Shown here: piece after piece, positions 7,791 to 16,387 of the stretch
Layout of the letters: every line of letters begins with the position of its first letter
Position numbering within the stretch: position 1 is the stretch's first letter
NCBI RefSeq assembly: GCF_003711225.1
Contig: NZ_CP031030.1
Location: forward strand, 1,054,001-1,118,000
Direction: 5' to 3'
Source of the DNA: Runella sp. SP2
GTDB taxonomy: Bacteria; Bacteroidota; Bacteroidia; Cytophagales; Spirosomataceae
Length of the DNA stretch: 64,000 bases
Translations under genes and position numbers: made by a program
Notes under the pieces: model-generated
Told to the model about the DNA's origin: nothing
Databases searched by the model: none
What the model saw: only the letters and a program-made list of their open reading frames with translations

Positions 7791-10001
7791 TTATTTCTTG
7801 ACGGTATTGGTGGTAGCGCCACTAATAACATCTAAATACCTGCCAGCCCAGTAAGGAAGCAGCCAAATATCTCCCGCACTCATTTCTGAACTACCACGCC
7901 CGTTTCGGTCTAAAATAAACCGACTGTTGTTGTGGCGAATAATGCCCAGCTCGTCGGGAGGAAGTACTTCTTTGGTGGTTTGTTCGATAAAGTTGGGAGG
8001 CAATAGTTCAATGTCTTTGCGGTGGCTATTTTTTACCGTCCAGTCAATCATATCGAGGGGATATTCCTGTAAATACCAGACCGATTCTTCCAAATCAAAA
8101 TCTTGAATGCCTGTGATAGCCGTCAGAATATTCCAAAGACCATCTTTTTCGGGGCGCTCAAATTGCCAGTGGTCCACGATGGCTTTCTTGTAGTTGGCCT
8201 TCAATGTATCATTAAACGCGTAGCGATACAGCCCCCAGTAGCCCATGTAGTACATTTCGTCGTCGGAGTGGTTCCAGTCGCCCGAAAGCATCTTGCTCCA
8301 ATCGCTGGCGTTGCCAGGAGCTTGTCCGATGATTTTCATGGGACGCATCAGGTTTTCGTAGTACCCGTGTTTTTTCATCAACTCAAATGCCTTGGCCTTG
8401 TATTTTTCTTTTTTGGTAAAATGATAGGCGGTTTGGAGCATGGCTACGATGTTGGACGAATTGAGCTTGCGGTCGCCCACGTTGATGGGGAAATTATTGA
8501 CATAATCGGGGTTCCATTTTCCCCAAAGGGTCGGTTTTCCATCCCAGTCCACTAAATACATGTCATTTTTGATGATGTGGCTCATTAGTGTGTCAATCAA
8601 CGCAATAGAGCGTGATTTGAGGTCTTTGTCGTCAATCAACTCAGCCATGGCACCAAACGCAAAAATGTGTCCAATCACTTCGTCGCTGCTTGTCGTGGAC
8701 TTCCAATCCCATTCGGGGTCGTCGGTACGGCGCCAAGGTTTGTCATCGTATTTGTAACCCGTACGTTCATACGACCGCGACGGAAAACCTGGGATTTTAT
8801 TGATGTCGTACAACCGTTCCATTGCATCGAGCGATTCGCGGCAGTTTTGGAGGGCTTGTGGGTCTTTGGTAGCGGCGTAGCGGAAGATTTGCCCACCCAA
8901 ATACATGGAAGTCCAAAGCCCGTCGTTGTCAGAATCTTGCAATGTACCCGTGGCCAAATTGCCGTTTTTCATGCGTCCAAGCGTGCCATTAAAGCCATCC
9001 CGAATGTGGCGAGTGCGCACTTGTTTTTCGTAGAAAGTGGCTTTTTCTTGGAGCGTCATTTTGGTAAACATAATTTTTCCAAGCCCTTTGTCGGTCAATA
9101 CCAACACCGAGCCATCTTCACCTTGGGCGATATGCGTCACTTGGTTGGACGGAAGCCAACGTTCGGAAGCATAATAGCTGTATTTCCCATCAGGTTTTTG
9201 GTAAAAAGCCCCCTCGCTTGAACCAAACCAAAGCTGATTCCCGATGGCAGTGATGCAAGTGATGTCGGTTGAGGGAAGTTTTTGCTGGAGTGGCGTGGTG
9301 ACTTTACCCGTTTTATCCAGTTCCAAATACCCATTTTTAGTGCCTACAACGAGTTTGGAAACGGTGACCTCCAAGGCCGTGAGGTTATCGGCAGCATAGA
9401 CTTTTTTCACTTCTTTGGCCCCTTCCGCCGCCGAATACACCGCTTTGTCGGTCAATACATAAAACTGTCCGTTGGAATATTTGATGTCCAAAACGCGTCC
9501 TTCGAGCCCCGTTTCTTTCCAACCCGTTCCTTGTTTGGGTAAGTATTCTAACTGTGAACTATTGGCAATGAAGAAATTAAAATCGCTGCCGCCTGCGAAG
9601 AGGTGGGCGTCGGGGAGTGAATGTTTGAGAAACAACTTACCCGCCCAAGCATCGCTCAAAACCGATTTGTTGTCAATCAAAACAAACTGCTGCTGGTAGA
9701 GCGATAGGTTGGCTATTTTTTTATCGGCAATGGGGCGGTAAGAAACATCTTTTTCTAACGTGCCAGGATAGAGCAACTGCCCCGCATGAGGTTGGAACAA
9801 ACCCGTTTTTGTACTGATTTTGATGGTTCCATTGCGGTCAGTGAAAACACGAAGCGGCTCAACGCTGTCTTTGAAATAATACTTGATGGCGTAGTCCTGC
9901 GTAAAAGGTGTGTCGCGGTGGACGGGCTGTTTGGGTTTTTGGGCGACTAGGTTCAAAGTACATAGTACCGAGAATAAAAAAATGGATAAGAATACTCTCA
10001 T
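7791..10001 (-). CDS. Secreted protein: N-terminal beta-propeller plus C-terminal alpha-barrel domain
   Basis: 736 residues with a signal peptide (MRVFLSIFLFSVLCTLNLVAQ). Residues ~25-310 are short beta-strand repeats ending in phrases such as GNQLWFGSSEGAFYQKPDGK and EDGSVLVLTDKGLGKI, the pattern of 'two-component regulator propeller' repeats. No kinase or receiver follows. Instead residues ~330-700 are helix-rich with GLWTSMYLGGQIFRYAAT, KSTTSSDEVIGHIFAFGAM and DGLWNILTAITG, which suggests an (alpha/alpha)6 barrel of the glycosidase or glucuronyl-hydrolase kind. Conserved-looking Asp, Trp and Glu clusters (DPEWDWKSTTSSDE, WNHSDDEMYYMGYWG) may form an active site, but I cannot name the reaction. 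It probably acts on a glycan in the periplasm or outside the cell. Confidence 0.65.
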   Translation of the reverse strand: MRVFLSIFLFSVLCTLNLVAQKPKQPVHRDTPFTQDYAIKYYFKDSVEPLRVFTDRNGTIKISTKTGLFQPHAGQLLYPGTLEKDVSYRPIADKKIANLSLYQQQFVLIDNKSVLSDAWAGKLFLKHSLPDAHLFAGGSDFNFFIANSSQLEYLPKQGTGWKETGLEGRVLDIKYSNGQFYVLTDKAVYSAAEGAKEVKKVYAADNLTALEVTVSKLVVGTKNGYLELDKTGKVTTPLQQKLPSTDITCITAIGNQLWFGSSEGAFYQKPDGKYSYYASERWLPSNQVTHIAQGEDGSVLVLTDKGLGKIMFTKMTLQEKATFYEKQVRTRHIRDGFNGTLGRMKNGNLATGTLQDSDNDGLWTSMYLGGQIFRYAATKDPQALQNCRESLDAMERLYDINKIPGFPSRSYERTGYKYDDKPWRRTDDPEWDWKSTTSSDEVIGHIFAFGAMAELIDDKDLKSRSIALIDTLMSHIIKNDMYLVDWDGKPTLWGKWNPDYVNNFPINVGDRKLNSSNIVAMLQTAYHFTKKEKYKAKAFELMKKHGYYENLMRPMKIIGQAPGNASDWSKMLSGDWNHSDDEMYYMGYWGLYRYAFNDTLKANYKKAIVDHWQFERPEKDGLWNILTAITGIQDFDLEESVWYLQEYPLDMIDWTVKNSHRKDIELLPPNFIEQTTKEVLPPDELGIIRHNNSRFILDRNGRGSSEMSAGDIWLLPYWAGRYLDVISGATTNTVKK

Positions 10002-10384
10002 TATTTAGGTGATTGGTGTAATAGTAACTTTTTTAGAATACGCAGATTTAAGCACCAAGGGCTATTTAGGAGATTCAATTTTGAAATCTAAGCTACTCGC
10101 GATACGCTAAATGTGTGTATTTTTGTACAATGAAACAGAAAAGGATGTTAACCACATTTTAAAAAACAGCCTCGGAGAGGCGAAACCTTTGTAGCAGAAA
10201 AAGGCCAACAAACCATCTCCCCAAAAACCTATCGAGGCAACCTATTTTACGGAGCAGTTGTCGCCCTGATGAAGCTTGAAGGAGGCCTTTATGGATTTTG
10301 TCTCCTAAAATTTCGACTCCCTGAGGCCCTTTTGTTTTTAATGCGTATAATTTGTATTTTAGTGAAAAATAAATCAGACCATTT
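10002..10384. other. Intergenic stretch with a GGA-loop hairpin
   Basis: No gene is supported. A small perfect hairpin GCCTC / GGA / GAGGC (10169-10181) is followed by GAAACCTTTGTAG. The rest is AT-rich. A second GGA-loop hairpin occurs near 46250. Confidence 0.35.
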
Positions 10385-10825
10385 ATGAGTAAATCAATCG
10401 AATTTTTGAAGTATCTATATGATTCAGGCGCTGATACTGAGTCTATAGATGTTACAAAAAAACTGAAGACATTAGGATTTGAAAAAGAAGCAAAAGCCTA
10501 TGATTTTTTAAGTACCTTGGAAAAGCAAAAATATATACAATGGTCTGACGGACGACCTACATATACAAATGTTAGCGATTCAATCATAATGTCTATGCCA
10601 ATGCCAAATGCTGAGTTGCAATTTATTGCTAAACTTACTCTTGGAGGTCTTGCATATGTTGAAGAAAGAAAATTCAAAGTACGTAATACTAGAGCTGTTT
10701 ATATATCGATTACTGTTGCTGTTATTTTTGGTTTATCGACAGCTTATCTCGGTTATTCTAATAGAGATAAAGATAACCAAATTGAGGCTTTAAAGGCAGA
10801 GTTAGCAAAAATAAAACCGAAATAG
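10385..10825 (+). CDS. Hypothetical single-pass membrane protein, possibly frameshifted near its end
   Basis: 146 residues, family not recognised. The N-terminal ~75 residues look like a winged-helix-type domain (KYLYDSGADTESIDVTKKL, EAKAYDFLSTLEKQKYIQW, then GLAYVEERK). One transmembrane helix follows (YISITVAVIFGLSTAYLGY, about 108-126), and then a charged helix (NQIEALKAELAKI). Right at the annotated stop, frame +2 continues with plausible coding sequence to 10926: NKTEIVSNKKYFDAHLKLQ, then KELLSQQSVESSTEPKDEK. The original protein may thus have had a longer coiled-coil tail, lost through a one-base shift in the A-rich run around 10805-10822. AT-rich compared with its neighbours. Confidence 0.6.
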   Translation: MSKSIEFLKYLYDSGADTESIDVTKKLKTLGFEKEAKAYDFLSTLEKQKYIQWSDGRPTYTNVSDSIIMSMPMPNAELQFIAKLTLGGLAYVEERKFKVRNTRAVYISITVAVIFGLSTAYLGYSNRDKDNQIEALKAELAKIKPK

Positions 10826-10926
10826 TAAGCAATAAAAAATATTTCGATGCACATTTGAAATTACAAAAGGAATTACTGAGTCAACAAAGTGTGGAATCAT
10901 CTACAGAACCAAAGGATGAAAAATAG
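10786..10926 (+). pseudogene. Out-of-frame C-terminal remnant of the gene at 10385
   Basis: Frame +2 relative to the upstream CDS is open here and ends in a stop at 10924-10926. From about 10806 the translation (KNKTEIVSNKKYFDAHLKLQ...) has the charged heptad character of the upstream helix, as if it continued AELAK. A single indel in AAAAATAAAA would join the two. It could be a real mutation or a sequencing slip. Confidence 0.4.
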
Positions 10927-11014
10927 TACTAACTGCGAAATAAATCGTCACATCCGTTGTCCGTAGTCTTTCTAGGGGAGGCTGTGAGCGCATTATAGCA
11001 AATATTTTGTAAAA

Positions 11015-11067
11015 GGGTAAATACCAATTAGGTAGCTAAAAAGTGAGGATGTTGGTAAAAAAGTACC
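11015..11067. repeat. Intergenic repeat, copy 1 (GTGAGGATGTTGGT element)
   Basis: GGTAAATACCAATTAGGTAG followed by TAAAAAGTGAGGATGTTGGT. It matches a second copy at 13291-13346 and more weakly 15042-15070. It lies about 90 bases before the SGNH hydrolase start. Confidence 0.5.
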
Positions 11068-11157
11068 AATGTGGGTAAAAGACAACCAATAATCAAATAT
11101 GTGTAATTTTCGTTAAAATAAAAGCCCAAAGTGCTTTTATAGCTAAACGCACTACAC

Positions 11158-11982
11158 ATGAAAAAATGGTTCATTGCTCCCGTATTGATTTTTCTCTTTT
11201 GCTGCTTCTCCCCCGAAAAAATGACGTGGGTGGCGTTGGGAGATTCAATCACTTACCTCAACGAACACCACAATGAAACGGGCAACCGAATCACCAAAGG
11301 CTACATGACGATGGTGACGGAGAAATTGCCTCACATTCAGTATATTAACCAAGGACATAATGGCTGGACGGCCGCGCGTATTGCGGAAAAAATTGAAAGC
11401 CTTAACTTGGTCAAGGCTGACGTTTATTCTATCTTCTTGGGTACCAATGATTGGTGGGGTGGGCGACCTGTGGGCACCATGGCCGACTACGAAAACAACA
11501 CGGGTTTTGGCACACTCTATGGTTCATTTCGGATTATTATCAACAAATTTCGGAGCCTCAATCCCGACGCAAAAATCATTCTGATAACGCCGCTTCAACG
11601 CGTGGACTTTGTGTATATCGCCAACTTCAAGAATAATGCTTACGGGTCGTACAAAGACAAAAAAGGGCAATACTTGGAGCAATTTGCGGACGCCATCAAG
11701 GCCATTGGGGAGCGGGAGAAGCTACCCGTCGTGGACTTGTACCACGATAAAAAATTAGGACATTCTAAATTGGTGAAGTTTAAGCGACTCAAAGACCCAC
11801 AAACGGGACAATACAGAAACTATTCGTATCCCGATTTTGTGAATATTCCGTTCAACCCCGAAACAGATGAGTACCCTTACCCCGTCGAATCCATCGCCAT
11901 GACTTACGACGGCCTACATCCCTCTGATGCTGGTTATGAGGTGATTACGAAAAAAGTGGTGAAGATTTTGAAGAAATTGTAG
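11158..11982 (+). CDS. SGNH/GDSL hydrolase, exported (probable lipoprotein)
   Basis: 274 residues. The short N-terminus MKKWFIAPVLIFLFCCFS is a signal sequence whose LFCC may serve as a lipobox. Block I follows at once, VALGDSITY, with the nucleophile Ser30. The block III-like Asn is in FLGTNDWWGG, and the C-terminal GLHPSDAGYEVI supplies the Asp/His pair. These enzymes remove acyl groups from sugars or lipids, and in glycan loci often deacetylate polysaccharides. The gene stands near the sialidase, deacetylase and GH92 genes, in line with glycan trimming. The exact ester is unknown. Confidence 0.8.
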   Translation: MKKWFIAPVLIFLFCCFSPEKMTWVALGDSITYLNEHHNETGNRITKGYMTMVTEKLPHIQYINQGHNGWTAARIAEKIESLNLVKADVYSIFLGTNDWWGGRPVGTMADYENNTGFGTLYGSFRIIINKFRSLNPDAKIILITPLQRVDFVYIANFKNNAYGSYKDKKGQYLEQFADAIKAIGEREKLPVVDLYHDKKLGHSKLVKFKRLKDPQTGQYRNYSYPDFVNIPFNPETDEYPYPVESIAMTYDGLHPSDAGYEVITKKVVKILKKL

Positions 11983-11985
11983 ATT

Positions 11986-12062
11986 TTTATAACCACTAAG
12001 GCACTAAGTGTCACTAAGAAGAGTAATATCTTAGTGTTTCTTAGTGTCTTAGTGGTTAAATA
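11986..12062. repeat. CTAAG-type intergenic palindrome
   Basis: AACCACTAAG (11991-12000) pairs with CTTAGTGGTT (12048-12057). The inner part consists of further CACTAAG/CTTAGTG units, giving an imperfect ~75-base palindrome between the hydrolase and epimerase genes. Such elements are common between genes in Bacteroidota. It may also terminate transcription. Confidence 0.6.
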
Positions 12063-12136
12063 TAAAGCAGCTAACTTTACAAGCCTAGGGGTTGTTATCA
12101 ATACTGTTATTCATATTACACAAATCAATCACAACA

Positions 12137-13030
12137 ATGCGAATATTATTTACGGGAGGTTCAGGAAAAGCTGGGAAACACGTCATTCCGTACCTGCTCG
12201 AACAAGGACATAAAGTGTTGAACCTAGATTTAACGCCGTTACATCATCCAGGAGTAGCTAACCTAACCGCCGATATTACCGATTCGGGGCAAATGTTTAA
12301 TGCAATGACTTCCTACACGGGTTTTGATGAACTGGAATTGGGTACAGGTGTGCCAAAATTTGATGCAGTTGTGCATTTTGCAGCAGTTCCACGCATTTTG
12401 CTAAAGCCTGATAATGAAACGTTTCGGGTCAATACCGTAGGAACTTATAATGTGATTGAAGCGGCCGTAAAATTGGGTATTAAGAAGATTATCATTGCAT
12501 CGTCGGAGACTACGTATGGTATATGTTTTTCGGATGGGATGACTGACCCTCATTCGTTGCCATTGGAAGAGGATTACGACGTTGACCCAATGGATAGCTA
12601 CGGGTTGTCGAAAGTAGTAAATGAAAAAACCGCGCGAAGTTTTCAGCGTCGCTCAGGCTTCGATATTTACGCACTTCGTATCGGAAATGTGATTGAGCCG
12701 CACGAATACGCAGAACTATTCCCCCATTATTTCAACCACCCCGAAGTACGCCGCCGAAATGCTTTTTGTTACATAGATGCCCGTGATTTGGGGCAAATTG
12801 TGGATTTGTGTCTAAAAAAAGATGGCCTTGGTTATCAAGTGTTTAATGCGGGAAATGACCATAATGGCGCTGTTATTCCGAGCAAAGAACTGGCTGAGCG
12901 GTTTTTCCCAAATGTATCCATTACACGAGAACTGGAAGAACACGAAGCGCTGTTTTCTAATCGGAAAATTTGTGAGGTGTTGGGATTCAAAGAAGAACAC
13001 AACTGGCGGAAATATGTAAAATGGGAATAA
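12137..13030 (+). CDS. NAD-dependent epimerase/dehydratase family protein
   Basis: An extended short-chain dehydrogenase of ~297 residues when started at the ATG at 12137 (MRILFTGGSGKAGKHVIPYL). The upstream TTG or ATG options would put a hydrophobic tail before the Rossmann fold. The nucleotide-binding GGSGKAG, the IIASSETTYG strand and the catalytic YGLSK (Tyr-x-x-x-Lys) are all present, with the NAG motif near FNAGND. The substrate is probably a nucleotide sugar or sugar acid; uronate dehydrogenases look similar, but this is not decidable. Cytoplasmic. Confidence 0.82.
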   Translation: MRILFTGGSGKAGKHVIPYLLEQGHKVLNLDLTPLHHPGVANLTADITDSGQMFNAMTSYTGFDELELGTGVPKFDAVVHFAAVPRILLKPDNETFRVNTVGTYNVIEAAVKLGIKKIIIASSETTYGICFSDGMTDPHSLPLEEDYDVDPMDSYGLSKVVNEKTARSFQRRSGFDIYALRIGNVIEPHEYAELFPHYFNHPEVRRRNAFCYIDARDLGQIVDLCLKKDGLGYQVFNAGNDHNGAVIPSKELAERFFPNVSITRELEEHEALFSNRKICEVLGFKEEHNWRKYVKWE

Positions 13031-13387
13031 TGTAAGGCCAAAAGCAGATATGATAATCGACTGCACTCCCATCACCAATAATAACTGCAATGGTTATGAT
13101 TCAGGCTAAAAGAAGCACGTCGATACTTTTCATTAAAATGGACTGACTTTAGAGTAAAGGCTGTTTTGTAAATGACGAGCAGGAAAGGTAAAAATGTTTG
13201 CTTCGGGAATAAAATAATCTATCTCCCAAGTTATTCGCCCTCTTCCACATGGTGACTGCAAACGCAAAATAAACATCTTGTTTGTAACATGGTAATTACC
13301 AGTTAGATAAGGTAAAGGTGAGGATGTTGGTGAAAAAATATAGTACAGGCGACACCCCGCAAAATCGGCAAAGTGAGGCAAACAATT
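13031..13387. other. Intergenic stretch between convergent genes
   Basis: No supported gene. It holds the second copy of the GTGAGGATGTTGGT repeat (13291-13346). The sequence at 13040-13130 shows no RNA-gene fold I can recognise. Confidence 0.4.
13291..13346. repeat. Intergenic repeat, copy 2 (GTGAGGATGTTGGT element)
   Basis: GGTAATTACCAGTTAGATAA, then GGTAAAGGTGAGGATGTTGG. It aligns along its length with copy 1 at 11015-11067, including a 14-base identical core and a shared GTAC end. Confidence 0.5.
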
Positions 13388-14836
13388 TTATTTGTTGTTT
13401 GCTGGTTGTTTGATTATTTTTTGAATACCGACAATTAATCGCCCTATGTTGGTTCTGTTGTTTACTACGATAAAACATCCACTATTCAATTCAGGGAATG
13501 CTGTTAAGTTAGCGGTAGAGCCTTGAGTACTGCCATTGTGCTGTAACTCTCGATATATACCGTTAGTTCGTATTCCCCAACCCAACCCAATTCCATTTTT
13601 TGTGGGTTCATGCGTTAGTTTAATAATAGGGTGTTTTTCTGAAAGTTGTGCTTCTAAATAATGTAGCATGTCATTCGTAGATGAGTGAATATCTCCCGCA
13701 GGCCCCAGACATCCTCCTTCCTGAAAAGCGACCTGTTTTCCATTTTCACTGTAAACCAATGCCATTTTTTCTTTATCTGATGGGCTAAGTTTATAGCCGC
13801 TGGATTGCATTTTCAGTGGAACAAAAATGTATTTATTGAGCAAAGTACCTAAAGGCTGATTATAGACCTTTTCCATAATATACCCTAATAAAGCTATTCC
13901 CCAATTGGAGTATTCAAATTTGTAGCCAGGAAGTGTATCTAATTTTATTTCATGCAATGCCTTAAAGAATAGGATTGTGTCATAATTTTGTTCTGGAGTG
14001 AGGGGATTAAAGTTGGCTTGTTCGCCAATGTTCTGGGGTAATGTGGGCAAACGGGACGTGTGATTGGCTAAGTGTTGTAGCGTAATAGGTTGTCCTTGGT
14101 AGCTTAAATTAGGAAAACTGTCAGGTAAAAAGCGTGTAATATCATCAGTAAGCGTTACTTTTTTATCAATTATTGCTTGAGCCAATATGGTTGTGATAAA
14201 TGTCTTTGTTATGGAGCCTATTTCATAAACCGTGTGTGAATTAGGTAATTGACCCTTGCCCTTCTGTGTTTCTCCGTAGTTATATATGATTTTTTTTCCA
14301 TCTTTTATAAGACCTATAGACAGTCCAGTGGCATTGGGATCACGGAAGTATTCTCGCACAAGACTGTCAATGGCTATATCCATTTTGCTTCTAAGTGGAT
14401 TGTCATTTTTTACAGGTGGACATACTGCAAGAAGTTGGGGGGCTACATTTGAGATTCCAAAACTGCTGAATTTTTTAGTAGGTGTCACTTGCAGAAAAAG
14501 ATTTAGATCTCTGGCTTCAAGCTCCAAATGATACGAAATGCCACCTCTGAGTTCTGTTTGTGATTTTATACCAACGATATTTCCACTGTTGCGATTACCT
14601 CTCAGGTAATTAACCAATCGGCTCTCGGAAATCTTTTTTGTAAAAGAGGTATCGGCTAGCATGTAAATTCCTTTGAAATCATTTCGATTGAAACGGGCGA
14701 CAATTGAATCTTTTACTACATCAGAGATAGTTTGGTTGACTTGAGCTAAAGCAGAAAGAAGTGGTGTAATACAAATAATCAGTATTACAATTGTTGGCTT
14801 TTGGGTGAGGGAAATTTTAAGAAACTTTTTAAGCAT
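13388..14836 (-). CDS. Serine hydrolase, class C beta-lactamase/DD-peptidase family
   Basis: 482 residues with a signal peptide. Residues ~35-130 form a small alpha+beta domain of the DUF3887 type (IVARFNRNDFKGIYMLADTSF). The catalytic domain follows, with Ser207-x-x-Lys210 (GSITK), YSNWG as the Tyr-x-Asn element and HNGSTQG in place of the usual KTG. Such proteins hydrolyse esters, D-amino-acid peptides or occasionally beta-lactams in the periplasm. The HNG triad points to the esterase/DD-peptidase branch rather than to a true resistance enzyme. The gene is transcribed alone, convergent with the epimerase. Confidence 0.85.
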   Translation of the reverse strand: MLKKFLKISLTQKPTIVILIICITPLLSALAQVNQTISDVVKDSIVARFNRNDFKGIYMLADTSFTKKISESRLVNYLRGNRNSGNIVGIKSQTELRGGISYHLELEARDLNLFLQVTPTKKFSSFGISNVAPQLLAVCPPVKNDNPLRSKMDIAIDSLVREYFRDPNATGLSIGLIKDGKKIIYNYGETQKGKGQLPNSHTVYEIGSITKTFITTILAQAIIDKKVTLTDDITRFLPDSFPNLSYQGQPITLQHLANHTSRLPTLPQNIGEQANFNPLTPEQNYDTILFFKALHEIKLDTLPGYKFEYSNWGIALLGYIMEKVYNQPLGTLLNKYIFVPLKMQSSGYKLSPSDKEKMALVYSENGKQVAFQEGGCLGPAGDIHSSTNDMLHYLEAQLSEKHPIIKLTHEPTKNGIGLGWGIRTNGIYRELQHNGSTQGSTANLTAFPELNSGCFIVVNNRTNIGRLIVGIQKIIKQPANNK

Positions 14837-15041
14837 GGCAGAAATAAAATTAGTTTTTTTATTGTGCCCTATTATAATGCCAGCCTTTTAAGTTGTTGAT
14901 TTCCAGTAGTAATGGCTATGTTGTTAGGCCTTTAAATGTCCGAAATTGGACAAGCTCTTTTTAATTGTGGACAAACCCTAAACTGAGGAATTATGGGGTG
15001 TTTGTAGGATGAAAGACCATTTGAAAGTGCCAATCATATAA

Positions 15042-15070
15042 AGTAAAAGAAGGATTTTGGTAAAAACACC
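15042..15070. repeat. Weak third copy of the GGATGTTGGT element
   Basis: AAAGTAAAAGAAGGATTTTG then GTAAAAACACC resembles the 3' half of the copies at 11015 and 13291. The match is partial and could be chance. Confidence 0.3.
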
Positions 15071-15097
15071 AAAATGCCAAAAAACAAAATGAATTTA

Positions 15098-16279
15098 TCA
15101 TTGATTCTTTACTAATTTAGGATTCACCACCACGTATTTGATGGACTTATTTTTGTTGTCGGCGTGGGCAGAATAAGTGATGTGCAAAAGCCCGTCGGGT
15201 GTTTGGATGAGGCAAGGGTACGAATAACCGCCTTTGTCGCGGGGATGGTCTTCTAAGCGGGTTTTCCATTTCCACGTCTTGCCCTCGTCGTCAGAAAGAT
15301 ACAGGCTGACACGGTAGCGACCGTCTTCAATGTCGTTGCCAAGAAAGGCCAACCGCCCATCTTGCAAATTCAACAATTCGACACTCGCGGTGTTTGGAAT
15401 GTCACTCTTGACCGAAGCCGTCCACGATTCCCCTTGGTCGGACGATTCGCTCACGTGAACGCGCGTGGGCGCATCGCCACTGTCGCGGAGGTAGGCGATG
15501 AGGTTGCCGTTTTTACGTACGGCCAACGCAGGCTGAATTGGCCCACGACCCACCAAAGGAAGGCTAGGACGCCAAGTCGCACCAAAATCGTCCGAAATAG
15601 CCATCATCGAAAAATTATATCCGTCGGAATAAAGAGGCAAAACAATCCGACCGTTGTCAAACTGAAGCGGCTTGATGCGCGTCATCCATCCGATGCTTCT
15701 TTTGGTGGCATCTTTGGCGGCTTCGATGACCATGTTGTCGTATTTGGGGGCATAACCCGCCCATCCTGCGGTGTATTCGGGTAGTTTTTTGAATTTGTCG
15801 GCTACTTCTTTGGCAAAACGGTCGTCGGGTTTAAGCAAAATATTGTCTTGCCAATTCCAAACGGGCGCACCGTTGCCGTTATAATCCGTTGATGTTTTAA
15901 ACCGAAGAATCGACTGTTCCCATTGATTGGCTTGTACGGCAATCCATACCAAAAACAAAGTGCCTTTTTGGTTTAAAAACAACACAGGATTGCAGTCGGG
16001 GAGGAGTGGGGTATCGGCCATTTCAAACGGCTCGCTCCATTTCGTTTGTCCTTTTTTGAGTCGAGAACCCATGATTTTCACATCGTCGGCCGTACGTTCA
16101 CCGCTGCCATAAAACCATACCGAAAGAAAATCACCGTTGGGCAAAGCGACAAGGCTACTTCCGTGGACGTGTTTTTCTTGGGGTTGAAAAATCAGCGTCG
16201 ATTGGACGATGGGAGATTGGGCAAAAGTGGTTTTACAACAAATAAAGGCAAAGAGGAGGAAATAAAAATGAGATTTCAT
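15098..16279 (-). CDS. Exo-alpha-sialidase-like secreted protein (BNR/Asp-box)
   Basis: 393 residues with a signal peptide (MKSHFYFLLFAFICCKTTFA). Three Asp-box motifs, SDDFGATW, SSDQGESW and SDDEGKTW, mark the six-bladed sialidase propeller. The N-terminal blade has GSSLVALPNGDFLSVWF, where a sialidase would carry its arginine cluster. The family includes GH33 sialidases but also enzymes for other glycans; the typical FRIP motif is not clear here, so the sugar specificity stays open. It sits next to the ChbG-type deacetylase and GH92 genes on the same strand, likely one glycan-degradation cluster. Confidence 0.78.
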   Translation of the reverse strand: MKSHFYFLLFAFICCKTTFAQSPIVQSTLIFQPQEKHVHGSSLVALPNGDFLSVWFYGSGERTADDVKIMGSRLKKGQTKWSEPFEMADTPLLPDCNPVLFLNQKGTLFLVWIAVQANQWEQSILRFKTSTDYNGNGAPVWNWQDNILLKPDDRFAKEVADKFKKLPEYTAGWAGYAPKYDNMVIEAAKDATKRSIGWMTRIKPLQFDNGRIVLPLYSDGYNFSMMAISDDFGATWRPSLPLVGRGPIQPALAVRKNGNLIAYLRDSGDAPTRVHVSESSDQGESWTASVKSDIPNTASVELLNLQDGRLAFLGNDIEDGRYRVSLYLSDDEGKTWKWKTRLEDHPRDKGGYSYPCLIQTPDGLLHITYSAHADNKNKSIKYVVVNPKLVKNQ

Positions 16280-16310
16280 TAGTGCTTTTTTGTGTTAAAA
16301 AACTTGTTTT

Positions 16311-16380
16311 TTTGTCATGCTGAAAGCATCTAAAACGGTGGCTAATTCGTGCGGATTTTAGACTCTTACAGGGTGACAAA
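16311..16380. repeat. Long imperfect palindrome (GTCATGCTGAAAGCATC type)
   Basis: TTTGTCATGCTGAAAGCATC at the left is mirrored by ACTCTTACAGGGTGACAAA at the right, with CTAAAA/TTTTAG inside. This resembles the extragenic palindromes scattered in Bacteroidota genomes. It lies just after the deacetylase stop codon on the minus strand and may act as its terminator. Confidence 0.55.
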
Positions 16381-16387
16381 TAAGGGC

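Noticed and set aside
13031-13290. Possible RNA gene between epimerase and the serine hydrolase
   Set aside because: I could not find a cloverleaf, terminator or promoter; there is no support beyond it being non-coding.
13388-14836. Antibiotic-resistance beta-lactamase
   Set aside because: The SxxK and YxN motifs are shared by many esterases and DD-peptidases; the third motif is HNG rather than KTG, so resistance cannot be claimed.
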